Part shown: in pieces, positions 53,125 to 62,151 of the stretch
Layout of the letters: each line of letters starts with the position of its first letter
Numbering within the stretch: position 1 is the first letter of the stretch
Origin: Streptomyces sp. NRRL S-646
Lineage (GTDB): Bacteria; Actinomycetota; Actinomycetes; Streptomycetales; Streptomycetaceae
Length of the DNA stretch: 64,000 nt
Assembly: GCF_000720765.1 (NCBI RefSeq)
Contig: NZ_JODC01000010.1
Coordinates: forward strand, 124,001-188,000
Direction: 5' to 3'
Position numbers and translations under genes: made by a program
Notes under the pieces: generated by a model
What the model was told of the DNA's origin: nothing
Database searches by the model: none
The model's input: only the letters and a program-made list of their open reading frames with translations

Positions 53125-53727
53125 TCAGAAGCCGAGGAGTGCGGCGAGGTCGATCTCGACGGGGAACGGCAACTCGGTGACCAGCTTGTCGTGGTGCACC
53201 GGATGCGACGGCGCGGGAAAGTACGAGAGCGTGTCCGCGTTGAGCCAGTACTCGTGCACCGCCAGCTTCTGGTCCCGGTCCAGTTCCACGCGCCAGTAGT
53301 AGGGGACCTTGCTCGCGGAGAAGAGCGCGGGCTTGCGTACGCGGTCGTCCTGGCGGGAGCCGGGGGAGACCACTTCCACGACGAGCGACACCTTCCCCAC
53401 GGGGACACACTCAAGCTCGAAGAAGTCCAGCTTCCGTGGATCGAAGACGATCACGTCGGGCTTGGGCGTGTTCTGGTCATCGACCATGACGCATTGCTCG
53501 GCCACGACCTCGTAGGGCTGGGTACGTGCCGCCTCCAGGGCGGCCGCGATCTTGTCCCGTACACGGTTGTGCCAGAACTTGGTCTGTCCTCGAACCACGA
53601 TCCGTCCGTCCACGAGTTCCCAGTCGAAGGGCAGCTCCAAGTCCTTGACCTGGTCGAAGGTCCAGCCGTCGGCCGGCGGGAACATCCAGGTCTCCTCGGT
53701 GGCCCGTCCCTGCTGGGGTGTGGTCAT
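53125..53727 (-). CDS. Uma2-family (DUF820) nuclease-fold protein
   Basis: 200 residues from ATG 53727, with GGAG seven bases upstream. The PD-(D/E)xK pattern is visible: KPDVIVFDP, then VSLVVEVVSPGSRQDDRVRK, followed by VPYYWRVELDRDQKLAVHEY and the N-terminal FDWELVDGRIVVRGQTKFWH. Uma2 proteins are widespread in Streptomyces, usually in many copies and of unknown role; a restriction-like nuclease activity is inferred from the fold only. It stands alone, facing the HD gene. Confidence 0.88.
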   Translation of the reverse strand: MTTPQQGRATEETWMFPPADGWTFDQVKDLELPFDWELVDGRIVVRGQTKFWHNRVRDKIAAALEAARTQPYEVVAEQCVMVDDQNTPKPDVIVFDPRKLDFFELECVPVGKVSLVVEVVSPGSRQDDRVRKPALFSASKVPYYWRVELDRDQKLAVHEYWLNADTLSYFPAPSHPVHHDKLVTELPFPVEIDLAALLGF

Positions 53728-53814
53728 CACTGCTCCCATGGACGCCAGTGTGGACGCCGATACGCGGCATGATCGTACGTACGAAGGTACCGCCACCCGA
53801 AGCGGATGGGGGTA

Positions 53815-53843
53815 CCTCCCAGGCCCTTAAGGCCCTGGGGGAG
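53815..53843. repeat. Hairpin repeat CTCCCAGG...CCTGGGGGAG
   Basis: Arms around a CCTTAAGG centre pair over about 12 bases. From memory, this stem is a common dispersed hairpin in Streptomyces genomes. It sits upstream of the LPMO gene and downstream of nothing on the plus strand, so its role is unclear. Confidence 0.5.
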
Positions 53844-53949
53844 CCACGGCACACGGTTGACGCGCGTCGAGCCCCCCGTCACGCCATACGGCCCCCGCGC
53901 CCCCCGTTTACAACTGACCCAACCAGCGCTATTTTCCCCACACGCGGGG

Positions 53950-53963
53950 TGGGAGCGCTCCCA
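53950..53963. promoter_or_regulatory. CebR box (TGGGAGCGCTCCCA)
   Basis: An exact 14-bp match to the published Streptomyces CebR operator, lying 101 bases upstream of the LPMO start. CebR represses cellulose-degrading genes until cellobiose or cellotriose binds it. No CebR gene is in the window. Confidence 0.85.
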
Positions 53964-54063
53964 TACGGCGACGGACCGGAACCCGACGCCCTCGGGTCGC
54001 CCCCGCCCCGCCCATACCTGCACACCCGCATCCACCCGGCCGTACCTGAAGGGCTCAGATGTC

Positions 54064-55137
54064 ATGATCCTGACAAAAGTGCGCCGACCGGCGCGCCGAT
54101 TAACCACCAGGGCTCTCTTCTTCGTCCTCGTCTCGCTCCTCGCCGCCATCCCCGCCTTCGCCCTCGTCGTCACGGCGGGCGGCGAGGCGGAAGCCCACGG
54201 CACTCCCATGAAACCCGGCAGCCGTACCTTCCTCTGCTGGCAGGACGGCCTCACCGGCACCGGTCAGATCAAGCCGATCAACCCGGCCTGCAAGGCGGCC
54301 CAACAGGTCAGCGGCACCACGCCGTTCTACAACTGGTTCTCCGTGCTGCGCTCCGACGGCGCCGGCCGCACCCGCGGCTTCGTCCCGGACGGGCAGCTGT
54401 GCAGCGGCGGCAATCCCAACTTCACGGGCTTCAACCTCCCGCGCAACGACTGGCCGCTCACCCATCTGACCTCCGGCGCGACCGTCGACTTCTCGTACAA
54501 CGCCTGGGCGGCGCACCCGGGTTGGTTCCACGTCTACATCACCAAGGACGGCTTCGACCCGACCAAGCCGCTCTCCTGGGACGCCATCGAGGACAAGCCC
54601 TTCCTCAGCGTCGACCACCCGCCCCTCAACGGCACCCCGGGCACGGTCGAGGCCAACTACTCCTGGACGGGGCAGCTGCCCGCCAACAAGTCGGGCCGCC
54701 ACATCATCTACATGGTCTGGCAGCGCTCGGACAGCGCGGAGACCTTCTACTCCTGCTCCGACGTCGTCTTCGACGGCGGCAACGGCGAAGTCACGGGCAT
54801 CCACGACCCCGGCAACCCGACCGACCCCGTGCCGGGCAAGTGCGAGGCCGTCCGCAGGACCACCAACAGCTGGAGCGGCGGCTACGAGTCCGAGGTGACC
54901 GTCACCAACACCGGCGACGTCCCGATGCTGGGCTGGATGGTCGACTGGACGCTGCCGAGCGGCCAGAAGGTCGACAGCCTGTGGAACGGCAACGCGACCT
55001 ACAACGGCCAGGGCGTGATGGTCCACAACGCCGACTGGAACGGCTCGCTGGATCCGGGGAAGAGCACGACCTTCGGATACGTCGTCGCGGGCGCCGGCGG
55101 TGACCCGGCGACGAGCCTGCCCTGCCGGGTGGGCTGA
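54064..55137 (+). CDS. AA10 lytic polysaccharide monooxygenase with CBM2
   Basis: 357 residues. A signal peptide ends at AEA, exposing His45 as the mature N-terminus (HGTPMKPGSRTF), the first copper-brace ligand. The second is His151 in YNAWAAHPGWFHVY. The AA10 domain runs to about residue 245. A CBM2 cellulose-binding module follows (~256-355), with CEAVRRTTNSWSGGYESEV and terminal Cys in SLPCRVG. The enzyme cuts crystalline polysaccharide oxidatively outside the cell. The CBM2 and the CebR box both indicate cellulose. Start ATG 54064 was chosen because the signal peptide begins there; the ribosome site is weak (GAAGGG). Confidence 0.93.
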   Translation: MILTKVRRPARRLTTRALFFVLVSLLAAIPAFALVVTAGGEAEAHGTPMKPGSRTFLCWQDGLTGTGQIKPINPACKAAQQVSGTTPFYNWFSVLRSDGAGRTRGFVPDGQLCSGGNPNFTGFNLPRNDWPLTHLTSGATVDFSYNAWAAHPGWFHVYITKDGFDPTKPLSWDAIEDKPFLSVDHPPLNGTPGTVEANYSWTGQLPANKSGRHIIYMVWQRSDSAETFYSCSDVVFDGGNGEVTGIHDPGNPTDPVPGKCEAVRRTTNSWSGGYESEVTVTNTGDVPMLGWMVDWTLPSGQKVDSLWNGNATYNGQGVMVHNADWNGSLDPGKSTTFGYVVAGAGGDPATSLPCRVG

Positions 55138-55255
55138 ACCGCCGCTCAGGGCGGACCCGGTGGTGGTGGGTCGTTCCACCGGGTCCGCGAGCCGGTGCAG
55201 GCCGGGGGAGTACCTGCCCGGGGGGTGCTGGCTTGGGGCGACACCGAAGTGGCGA

Positions 55256-55313
55256 CGACAACGTTGTCGCGTGGCCTGCATCAAACCCTACCGCCTCAAC
55301 CGACAACGCTGTC
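55256..55313. promoter_or_regulatory. Two LacI-type operators in a convergent gap
   Basis: CGACAACGTTGTCG (55256-55269) is a perfect palindrome, and GACAACGCTGTC (55302-55313) differs in the core by one base. Both match the operator at 59193. They lie between the LPMO stop and the GH92 stop, where no gene starts, so they may be auxiliary operators or relics of a lost gene. Confidence 0.6.
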
Positions 55314-55351
55314 AAACCAGTTGACGCGGACGGGCCCCCCAACGCGGCTGC

Positions 55352-58300
55352 TCAGGCGAGCAGTTCGACCTCCGACACCACCGCCTCGCCGTCCAGGACC
55401 AGCCGGTACTTCCCGTACGTTCCCGGGGATGCCACGGTGAACGCGCGTGTCTGCCGGTCCCATGGGAAGGACTCGCCGGACCGCTTGTCGAGGGTCTGCC
55501 AGGTGGTGCCGTCGTCGGAGCCCTGGAGCGTCCAGCCGGTCGGCGCCTTCGTGTGGTCCGACGACGAAGTCACCGTGTACTGAAGGCCCTTGACCGGCCC
55601 GGAGACCGGCAGGTCCACGGAGGTGACCGTCGCGTGTGTCGCCGAAGTGTTGTCGAACAGCGGCCCGGCACCCTTCAGCACGTCCGCCCGCGGCGTCGGC
55701 ACCTTGTCGTCCTGGGTGATCGACACGGGCGCCGCGTTCCTGCCGGTGCCCCAGGAGGAGGGCTTCGAGCTCATCTCGAACTCCAGGACCCCGCCCCGCG
55801 AGAGCAACGAGTGCGGAAGCGAAGTCGACGTCCACGTACGGCCGTTGACCCGCAGTCCCTGCACGTACACGTTCCTCGTGCTGTTCCTCGGTGCCTTGAC
55901 GACCAGGTCCTCGCCGTTCTCCAGATGCACTGTCGCCTTCTTGAACAGCGGGGATCCGACGGCGTACTCGCCGCTGCCCATCACCAGCGGGTAGAAGCCG
56001 AGCGCGGAGAAGAGGTACCAGGCCGACTGCTCGCCGTTGTCCTCGTCGCCGTGGTAGCCCTGCCCGATCTCGCTGCCGGTGTAGAGCCGCGAGAGCACCT
56101 CGCGGACGTTCTTCTGCGCCTTGTAGGGCTGCCCGGCCGCGTCGTACATGTAGATCACGTGGTGCGCGACCTGGTTGGAGTGCCCGTACATGCCCAGCCG
56201 GACGTCCCTCGCCTCCGTCATCTCGTGGATGACACCGCCGTACGAGCCGACGAAGTCCGGGGACGCCGTCTCGGGGGTGGCGAAGTACTCGTCGAGCTTG
56301 TCCGCGAGGCCGCTGCGGCCGCCGTAGAGGTTGGCGAGGCCCCGGCTGTCCTGCGGGGCGGTGAAGGCGTAGCCCCAGCCGTTGGTCTCCGTGTAGTCGT
56401 AGCCCCACACGCGGGGGTCGTACTTGGACGAGTCCACCCGCCAGTCGCCCTTGGCGTCCTTCCCCTGGAAGAAACCGGCCTTGGAATCAAACAGATCCAC
56501 ATAGTCCTGGGCGCGGTTGAGGAAGTACTCCGACTCCTCCTTGTAGTGCTTCTCGCCCGTCTTCCTGTAGAGGGCCTGGCCCATCCGCGCGATGCCGTAG
56601 TCGTTGACGTAGCCCTCCATCGCCCACGACAGGCCCTCGTGCGTGTCGGTGCTCGTGTAGCCGAGGAAGGGGGAGGTGCCCATCCCCTTGCGGCCCACGC
56701 CCGACTCCGGGGGCACGACCGTCGCGTTCTTCAGGGCCGCGTCGTACGCCGCCTTCGCGTCGAAGTTCACGCCTTTGACGTACGCGTCCGCGAACGCCAC
56801 GTCCGAGGAGGTGCCCGTCATCAGGTCCGCGTAGCCGGGGGAGGACCAGCGTGAGGTCCAGCCGCCGTCCTTGTACTGCTGCACGAACCCGTCGACCATC
56901 TCGCCCGCCTGAGAGGGCGTCAGGAAGGAGTACGCGGGCCAGGTGGTCCGATAGGTGTCCCAGAAGCCGTTGTTGACGTACACCTTGCCGTCCACGATCT
57001 TCGCGCCGGTGTGCGTCGGTGTGTCCTGGCTGGGCATCGGCGAGAACGGGGAGGCGTACTGGTACGTCGAACCGACCTTCTCGAAGCCGGAGTTGGGGTA
57101 CAGGTACAGCCGGTACATGGACGAGTACAGCGTGGTCAGCTGGTCCTGCGTCGCACCCTCGACCTCGACCTTGCCGAGCAGCCGGTCCCACGTCCGCCGG
57201 GCGCGGTCCTTCACCGTGTCGAAGGACGTGCCGTCCGGGATCTCCTGGCGGAGGTTGTCCTTGGCCTGGTCGACGCTGATGAGCGAGGTGGCGAGGCGGA
57301 GGGTGACCGTGTGGTCGTCGCCGGCGTCGAGGCGCAGATAGCCCTTGACCCCGCTCGAAGAGCCGTCCGTCACCTTCTTGTCGAACACGCCGTACACGAA
57401 CAGCCGGGTCGCGCCCGTCGACAGCCCGGACTTCACGTCCGAGTAGCCGGTGACGATCCCGTTGTCCTTGTCGAGCGTGAGCCCCGCCTGCTCCGTCACG
57501 TTGTCGAAGATCACGCTCGCGTCGTCGCCGGGGTAGGTGAACCGGAGCGCCGCCGCATGGTCGGTCGGGGCCATCTCGGCCTTAAGGCCGTTCTCGAACC
57601 GCACCCCGTAGTAGTACGGCCGCGCGGTCTCGTTCTCGTGCCGGAAGGCCAGCTCACGGGCCTGACGGCCGGTGTCAGGGGTGCCGGGGGCGACCGACGG
57701 CATCACCTGGAAGGTCTGCCGGTCACCCATCCACGGGCTCGGCTCGTGGCTGGCACTGAACGCCTGGATCGTCGGCAGGTTGTCGGCGTTGTTCGCGCGT
57801 GCATAGTCGTACAGCCAGCTCAGCGAGGACGCGTTGGTCACCGGCGTCCAGAAGTTGAAGCCGTGCGGCAGGGCGGTCGCGGGGAAGTTGTTGCCGCGGG
57901 AGAACCCTCCGCTGGAGTTGGTTCCACGGGTGGTCAGCGCGTAGTCGGACAGGTGGGCCTTCGGCGGCTCGGGCGCGACCGGCTTGATCGCGATGTCGTC
58001 GAGCCAGCCGCGGAACTTCGCCGGGCCCTTGGGGGAGTCGTACGCCACCAGGATCCGGTCGACCGTCTTTCCGGCCGCGACCGACCCGATCCGCGCGGCC
58101 ACGTTGTTCCACTGGTTGACGTAGAGGGCCTTCGAGGCGCCCTGGCCCTGCGGCGACAGAGTGAACCCGTGCTGGTCCGTGGCGCCCAGATCGCTCAGGT
58201 AGGAGCCGTCCGTGAAGGCGAGGTCCACCGACACGTTCGTGGCGTCGTAGTCGCGGTCCCTGTCCGCCATCGACGGGAAGATCCGGTACGAGAGCCGGGT

Positions 58301-59164
58301 GTCCCGGCCGACGGCCACGTTCACGTCGAAGACCTTGTTGTACGAGTACGCCCGCCCGTCGGCGGTGTGCCGGCCGGCGTAACGCAGGGCCCTCTTTCCG
58401 GTGAACCCGGCGCCCGCCTTCGCGGTGGGCGATCCGCTCGGGCCGCGGTCGACCAGCGAGAGCATGTCCTGTGGGACCGGACCGCCGCTGCCGCCCGTGG
58501 AGAACTGCACGTCGGCCAGTTGCAGGATGTCGTCCGCGCCGTTGTTCTTCGTGATGTCGAGCCGGAAGTGCTGGTACTCGGCCGGCTCGGCGAGATCGTA
58601 CGACCTCGTCTGGAAGCGCTCGGAGAAGGACTCGCCGGAGCGGGTGTCGACGGTCTTCCAGTCCTTGCCGTCCGTGGAGCCCTGCAGGGTCCAGTCCCTC
58701 GGGTCGCGCTCGGCGAAGTCGTTGGCCGAGGTGAGCGCGTACGTCACCAGCTTGATCGGCTTGTCCGGGTCGAACTCCACCCAGCCGGTGGGATCGAAGG
58801 TCAGCCACTTGGTGCCGGACTCGCCGTCGACGAGGTTCTCCTTCACCTCGCCGCCGTCCGTGTTCTCGGCACTGGCGCGCACGTCCGTGACATGGTCGGT
58901 CACGTTGCCCGGGATGCCGGTGCTGTAGCCACCGTCGACGCCGGAGGCCCGCTTGCTGCCGTCCGCCGCGGTGTCGACGGTGTTGAGCCAGTCGGGTGCC
59001 GGATCGCCCGCCTCGAAGGAGGAGGCGAACTCCCGGTCGGCCTTGGACGGCGCGTCGGGCAGGGCGACCGCCGCCCCCTGCGAGCCCACCGCCATGACAA
59101 AGGCGGCCGTGATCACGACCGCCGGACTCCATCTGTGCCATCTGTCCCGAGCTCTGTGCCGCAT
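55352..59164 (-). CDS. Secreted GH92 alpha-mannosidase with two F5/8 type C domains
   Basis: 1270 residues from ATG 59164. An N-terminal export signal (RWSPAVVITAAFVMAVGSQG) precedes a first F5/8 type C (discoidin) domain with LVDGESGTKWLTF and DWTLQGSTDGKDWKTVDTRS, then a beta-rich spacer. The GH92 catalytic part follows from about residue 420 (NNFPATALPHGFNFWTPVTN) with NNGFWDTYRTTWPAYSFLTP, the ETNGWGYAFTAP block and GYHGDEDNGEQSAWYLFSAL, which contains the catalytic Glu/Asp residues. A second F5/8 type C-like domain ends the protein (WTLQGSDDGTTWQTLDKRSG). GH92 enzymes are calcium-dependent inverting exo-mannosidases trimming mannose from glycans. A LacI-type operator at 59193 lies 29 bases upstream of the start. 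Confidence 0.93.
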   Translation of the reverse strand: MRHRARDRWHRWSPAVVITAAFVMAVGSQGAAVALPDAPSKADREFASSFEAGDPAPDWLNTVDTAADGSKRASGVDGGYSTGIPGNVTDHVTDVRASAENTDGGEVKENLVDGESGTKWLTFDPTGWVEFDPDKPIKLVTYALTSANDFAERDPRDWTLQGSTDGKDWKTVDTRSGESFSERFQTRSYDLAEPAEYQHFRLDITKNNGADDILQLADVQFSTGGSGGPVPQDMLSLVDRGPSGSPTAKAGAGFTGKRALRYAGRHTADGRAYSYNKVFDVNVAVGRDTRLSYRIFPSMADRDRDYDATNVSVDLAFTDGSYLSDLGATDQHGFTLSPQGQGASKALYVNQWNNVAARIGSVAAGKTVDRILVAYDSPKGPAKFRGWLDDIAIKPVAPEPPKAHLSDYALTTRGTNSSGGFSRGNNFPATALPHGFNFWTPVTNASSLSWLYDYARANNADNLPTIQAFSASHEPSPWMGDRQTFQVMPSVAPGTPDTGRQARELAFRHENETARPYYYGVRFENGLKAEMAPTDHAAALRFTYPGDDASVIFDNVTEQAGLTLDKDNGIVTGYSDVKSGLSTGATRLFVYGVFDKKVTDGSSSGVKGYLRLDAGDDHTVTLRLATSLISVDQAKDNLRQEIPDGTSFDTVKDRARRTWDRLLGKVEVEGATQDQLTTLYSSMYRLYLYPNSGFEKVGSTYQYASPFSPMPSQDTPTHTGAKIVDGKVYVNNGFWDTYRTTWPAYSFLTPSQAGEMVDGFVQQYKDGGWTSRWSSPGYADLMTGTSSDVAFADAYVKGVNFDAKAAYDAALKNATVVPPESGVGRKGMGTSPFLGYTSTDTHEGLSWAMEGYVNDYGIARMGQALYRKTGEKHYKEESEYFLNRAQDYVDLFDSKAGFFQGKDAKGDWRVDSSKYDPRVWGYDYTETNGWGYAFTAPQDSRGLANLYGGRSGLADKLDEYFATPETASPDFVGSYGGVIHEMTEARDVRLGMYGHSNQVAHHVIYMYDAAGQPYKAQKNVREVLSRLYTGSEIGQGYHGDEDNGEQSAWYLFSALGFYPLVMGSGEYAVGSPLFKKATVHLENGEDLVVKAPRNSTRNVYVQGLRVNGRTWTSTSLPHSLLSRGGVLEFEMSSKPSSWGTGRNAAPVSITQDDKVPTPRADVLKGAGPLFDNTSATHATVTSVDLPVSGPVKGLQYTVTSSSDHTKAPTGWTLQGSDDGTTWQTLDKRSGESFPWDRQTRAFTVASPGTYGKYRLVLDGEAVVSEVELLA

Positions 59165-59192
59165 ACGCCGACACCACCCTCCCTGCGCTGTG

Positions 59193-59204
59193 GACAACGT
59201 TGTC
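59193..59204. promoter_or_regulatory. LacI-type operator before the GH92 gene
   Basis: GACAACGTTGTC, a perfect 12-bp palindrome with the central CG typical of LacI-family sites, lies 29 bases upstream of the mannosidase start. The same sequence is seen at 55257. Confidence 0.7.
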
Positions 59205-59394
59205 AACTGCGACGCGCAGAGACCAGTAGTGGGTCAAGTGAGCAGTGATGTCAAGGGTGTTGACTGTGGCATTCGGGGCGTATGTCGCGGATTTTTCCGG
59301 CAAGGTGGCCACAGGCGGCTCATATTTCCTGGAGGTCTCAACTCGGATAAGACCATTGGCCAACCTTGCATTCGATCTTGCTCCGTTGGCGGGA

Positions 59395-59410
59395 AGTGGA
59401 CTATACCTGT
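59395..59410. promoter_or_regulatory. DasR-like dre upstream of ngcE
   Basis: AGTGGACTATACCTGT matches the DasR site ACTGGTCTAGACCACT at 11 of 16 positions, about 120 bases before the NgcE start. The rest of the 59205-59532 gap shows no other clear element except TTGGCCAA at 59356-59363. Confidence 0.5.
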
Positions 59411-59532
59411 CGGCGATTCACCCGATCCGTTCTGCACCATCCGCACTTCCTGCACGACCCTGCTGACCTGACCGCGGTGCCGGGGAGGATCCGGTTCACC
59501 GCCTGAGTCCTGGAGAAGGCGAGGACTTGAGC

Positions 59533-60987
59533 ATGGGATCCACTTCCGCCGAGAACACCGGCAACGCGGGTGTCGGCCGCCGCGACCTGATCAAGCGGTC
59601 CGCTGCGCTCGGACTGATCTCCGTACCCACCATGAGCTTCCTGTCGGCCTGCGCGAGCAGTGGCGGCGACGACAACGGGGGCAAGGCCAAGGCGGGCAAG
59701 AAGACCGCCAAGAACCCGCTGGGCGTGAACGACACCGCGGGCATGGAGTTCGTCCTGTTCGACGGCGGCTTCGGCAAGGAGTACGCCCAGGACGCCGTGA
59801 AGATCTACGAGAAGAACTTCCCCAAGGCGAAGGTGAAGTTCTCCGCCACCCAGAAGATCCAGTCCACGCTCCAGCCCCGCTTCAACCAGGGCACCCCGCC
59901 GGACCTCATCGACAACTCCGGCGCCGAGCAGATGGACATGGGCGTCCTGGTCGGCAAGAACCAGCTCGCCGACCTCACGCCGCTCCTCGACGCCCCGTCC
60001 TACGACGACCCGAACAAGAAGGTCCGCGACACGCTGCGCCCCGGCATCGTGGAGATGGGCCAGTTCGACGGCAACCCGGTCTGGATCATGTACTACGCCT
60101 ACACGGTGTACGGCGTCTGGTACTCGCAGAAGGCGCTGGACTCGCTAGACGCCCAGTACCCGAAGACCTGGGACGAGATGCTCGCCGTGTGCGAGAAGGC
60201 CAAGAAGAAGGGCATGGCGGGTTGGACGTACGCGGGCAAGTACCCGTACTACCTCCCCTTCTCGCTCTACCCGATGATCGGCAAGGTCGGCGGCCGGGAG
60301 GTCCTCGACGCCATCGACAACCTCGAGCCGAACGCCTGGAAGCACCCGGCCGTCAAGGCGTGTTTCGACGCCTACTACGAGCTCTACAAGAAGGGCTACA
60401 TCCTCAAGGGCACCCCCGGCCTCGACCACATCCAGTCGCAGACCGCGTGGGCCAAGGGCAAGGCGCTGTTCATCCCGAACGGCTCCTGGGTGGAGAACGA
60501 GTCGGCGAACGTCATCCCCGCCGACTTCAACCTGGCGGTCTCCGCGCCCACCGGCATCGACAGCTCCGACAAGATGCCCTTCGGCACCATCTGGGCCTCC
60601 GGCGGCGAGCCCTTCATCGTCCCGGCCAAGGCGAAGAACCCCGAGGGGGGCATGGAGCAGCTGCGCATCATGCTCAGCGAGGCCTCCTCGAAGAACTTCA
60701 CCACCAAGGTCAAGTCGCTGACCGCGTTCAATGGCGGCACCAGCGGGATCTCTTTGACCCCGGGTCTCAAGTCCGGAGTCGCGGCGCTGAAGCTGGCCGG
60801 GGACAACGTGCTGAATCCGCGCCTCCAGGACTGGTATGTCCAGTTGCAGAAGGAGCAGATCGGTGTGGCGGGCCTCGGCGAGATGATGGCCGGCCGTCTC
60901 ACCCCGGCCGAAGCCATCAAGAAGATCCAGGGCTTCGCCGACGCGGCCGCCAAGGACTCGTCGATCAAGCACTACAAGCACCAGTGA
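59533..60987 (+). CDS. ngcE: NgcE: N-acetylglucosamine/diacetylchitobiose-binding lipoprotein
   Basis: 484 residues from ATG 59533 with GAGGA seven bases before it. A twin-arginine signal (RRDLIKRSAALGLISV) leads to a lipobox LSAC, so the protein is exported folded and anchored outside by lipid. The mature part is a solute-binding protein of the sugar family (FVLFDGGFGKEYAQDAVKIY, PPDLIDNSGAEQMDMGVLVG, YGVWYSQKALDSLDAQYPKT WDEML, FIPNGSWVENES). It delivers GlcNAc or chitobiose to NgcFG. The dre-like site upstream and the ROK regulator downstream fit amino-sugar control. A strong hairpin lies between it and ngcF. Confidence 0.88.
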   Translation: MGSTSAENTGNAGVGRRDLIKRSAALGLISVPTMSFLSACASSGGDDNGGKAKAGKKTAKNPLGVNDTAGMEFVLFDGGFGKEYAQDAVKIYEKNFPKAKVKFSATQKIQSTLQPRFNQGTPPDLIDNSGAEQMDMGVLVGKNQLADLTPLLDAPSYDDPNKKVRDTLRPGIVEMGQFDGNPVWIMYYAYTVYGVWYSQKALDSLDAQYPKTWDEMLAVCEKAKKKGMAGWTYAGKYPYYLPFSLYPMIGKVGGREVLDAIDNLEPNAWKHPAVKACFDAYYELYKKGYILKGTPGLDHIQSQTAWAKGKALFIPNGSWVENESANVIPADFNLAVSAPTGIDSSDKMPFGTIWASGGEPFIVPAKAKNPEGGMEQLRIMLSEASSKNFTTKVKSLTAFNGGTSGISLTPGLKSGVAALKLAGDNVLNPRLQDWYVQLQKEQIGVAGLGEMMAGRLTPAEAIKKIQGFADAAAKDSSIKHYKHQ

Positions 60988-61159
60988 GGGTCCGTCACCA
61001 GGGTCTGTCCGGCGGATCAGGCCGGCTGTAAGGTGCGGTGCTGCTTGGCCGCCCCGAGCGGGTTCACGGGGGTCAACCGCTCGATCGAAGTCGAGAGTGG
61101 GGGAGAGTGACGACAAGGCCGCAGATGTGCGTGCCAGACCCCGCTCGGGTCGGCATTAT

Positions 61160-61181
61160 CCGCCAGGGCAGGCCCTGGCGG
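61160..61181 (+). terminator. Attenuator-like hairpin between ngcE and ngcF
   Basis: Perfect 10-base arms CCGCCAGGGC (61160-61169) and GCCCTGGCGG (61172-61181) with a two-base AG centre lie 172 bases after ngcE and 41 before ngcF. Partial termination or RNA stabilisation here would give more binding protein than permease. Confidence 0.55.
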
Positions 61182-61222
61182 CAGCACAGGCAGCACCCGC
61201 CCAGAGATCGGGGTAGGTAGTA

Positions 61223-62149
61223 ATGCAGCACGGCAAGTACCGGTTCATCGTGGGGTTTCTGGCGCTGCCCCTGGGGCTGTATGCGCTGTTCGTCGTCTGG
61301 CCGTTCATCCAGTCCATCTACTACTCGTTCACGGACTGGACCGGCCTGAGCCCCGAATTCAAGATGGTTGGCTTCGACAACTACAAAAGGATGCTCGACG
61401 ACGAGATCTTCTGGAAGTCGTTGCAGCACAGCCTGCTGTTCGCGTTGGTGCTGCCGGTGGTGACGATCAGTCTGGCGTTGTTCTTCGCCTTCATGATCAA
61501 TGTGGGCGGACGGAGAAGGCGGGGCGGCCCGGTGATTTCCGGGGTCCGCGGTTCGTCCTTCTACAAAATCGTCTATTTCTTCCCGCAGGTGCTCTCGATC
61601 GCGATCGTCGCCCTGCTGTTCGCCTTCGCGTACAACCCGGACAGCGGCGCGATCAACTCCCTGCTGCGCGGGATCGGGCTCGACAGCGTCCAGCCGCTCT
61701 GGCTGGGCGACCCGAGCCTGGCCCTGTGGTGCGTGATGGCCGTGCTGGTCTGGTCCTCGGTCGGCTTCTTCGTGGTCCTCTTCTCCGCCGGTATGGCCTC
61801 CATCCCGGCGGACCTGTACGAGGCCGCGCTGCTGGACGGGGCGAACCGCGTCAGCACCTTCTTCCGGATCACCCTGCCGCTGCTGTGGGACACCGTGCAG
61901 TCCGGCTGGGTCTACATGGGCATCCTCGCCCTGGGCGCCGAGTCGTTCGCGGTCGTACAGATCATGACGACCGGGCCCGGCGGTCCCGACTACTCGACCA
62001 CCGTCATGGTCCTGTACGTGTACCAGAAGGCGTTCCGTGACGGACAGGCCGCCTACGCGACCACCATCGGCGTCGCCCTGCTCATCGTCACGCTGGCCTT
62101 CGCGGCGATCGTGATGCGGCTGGGCCGGCGCGAGCGGCTGGAGTACTGA
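61223..62149 (+). CDS. ngcF: NgcF: ABC sugar permease
   Basis: 308 residues, ATG 61223. Six transmembrane helices are evident, starting with FLALPLGLYALFVVWPFIQS. The permease EAA loop reads ADLYEAALLDGANRVSTFF followed by RITLPLL, the site that contacts the ATPase. It pairs with NgcG to form the channel for GlcNAc or chitobiose. No ATPase gene is present in the window, as usual for Streptomyces sugar importers served by the shared ATPase MsiK. The ngcG start is two bases after its stop. Confidence 0.9.
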   Translation: MQHGKYRFIVGFLALPLGLYALFVVWPFIQSIYYSFTDWTGLSPEFKMVGFDNYKRMLDDEIFWKSLQHSLLFALVLPVVTISLALFFAFMINVGGRRRRGGPVISGVRGSSFYKIVYFFPQVLSIAIVALLFAFAYNPDSGAINSLLRGIGLDSVQPLWLGDPSLALWCVMAVLVWSSVGFFVVLFSAGMASIPADLYEAALLDGANRVSTFFRITLPLLWDTVQSGWVYMGILALGAESFAVVQIMTTGPGGPDYSTTVMVLYVYQKAFRDGQAAYATTIGVALLIVTLAFAAIVMRLGRRERLEY

Positions 62150-62151
62150 TC

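Noticed and set aside
57011..59248. 745-codon plus-strand frame within GH92
   Set aside because: Antisense shadow of a clear GH92 gene, with no motif or ribosome site.
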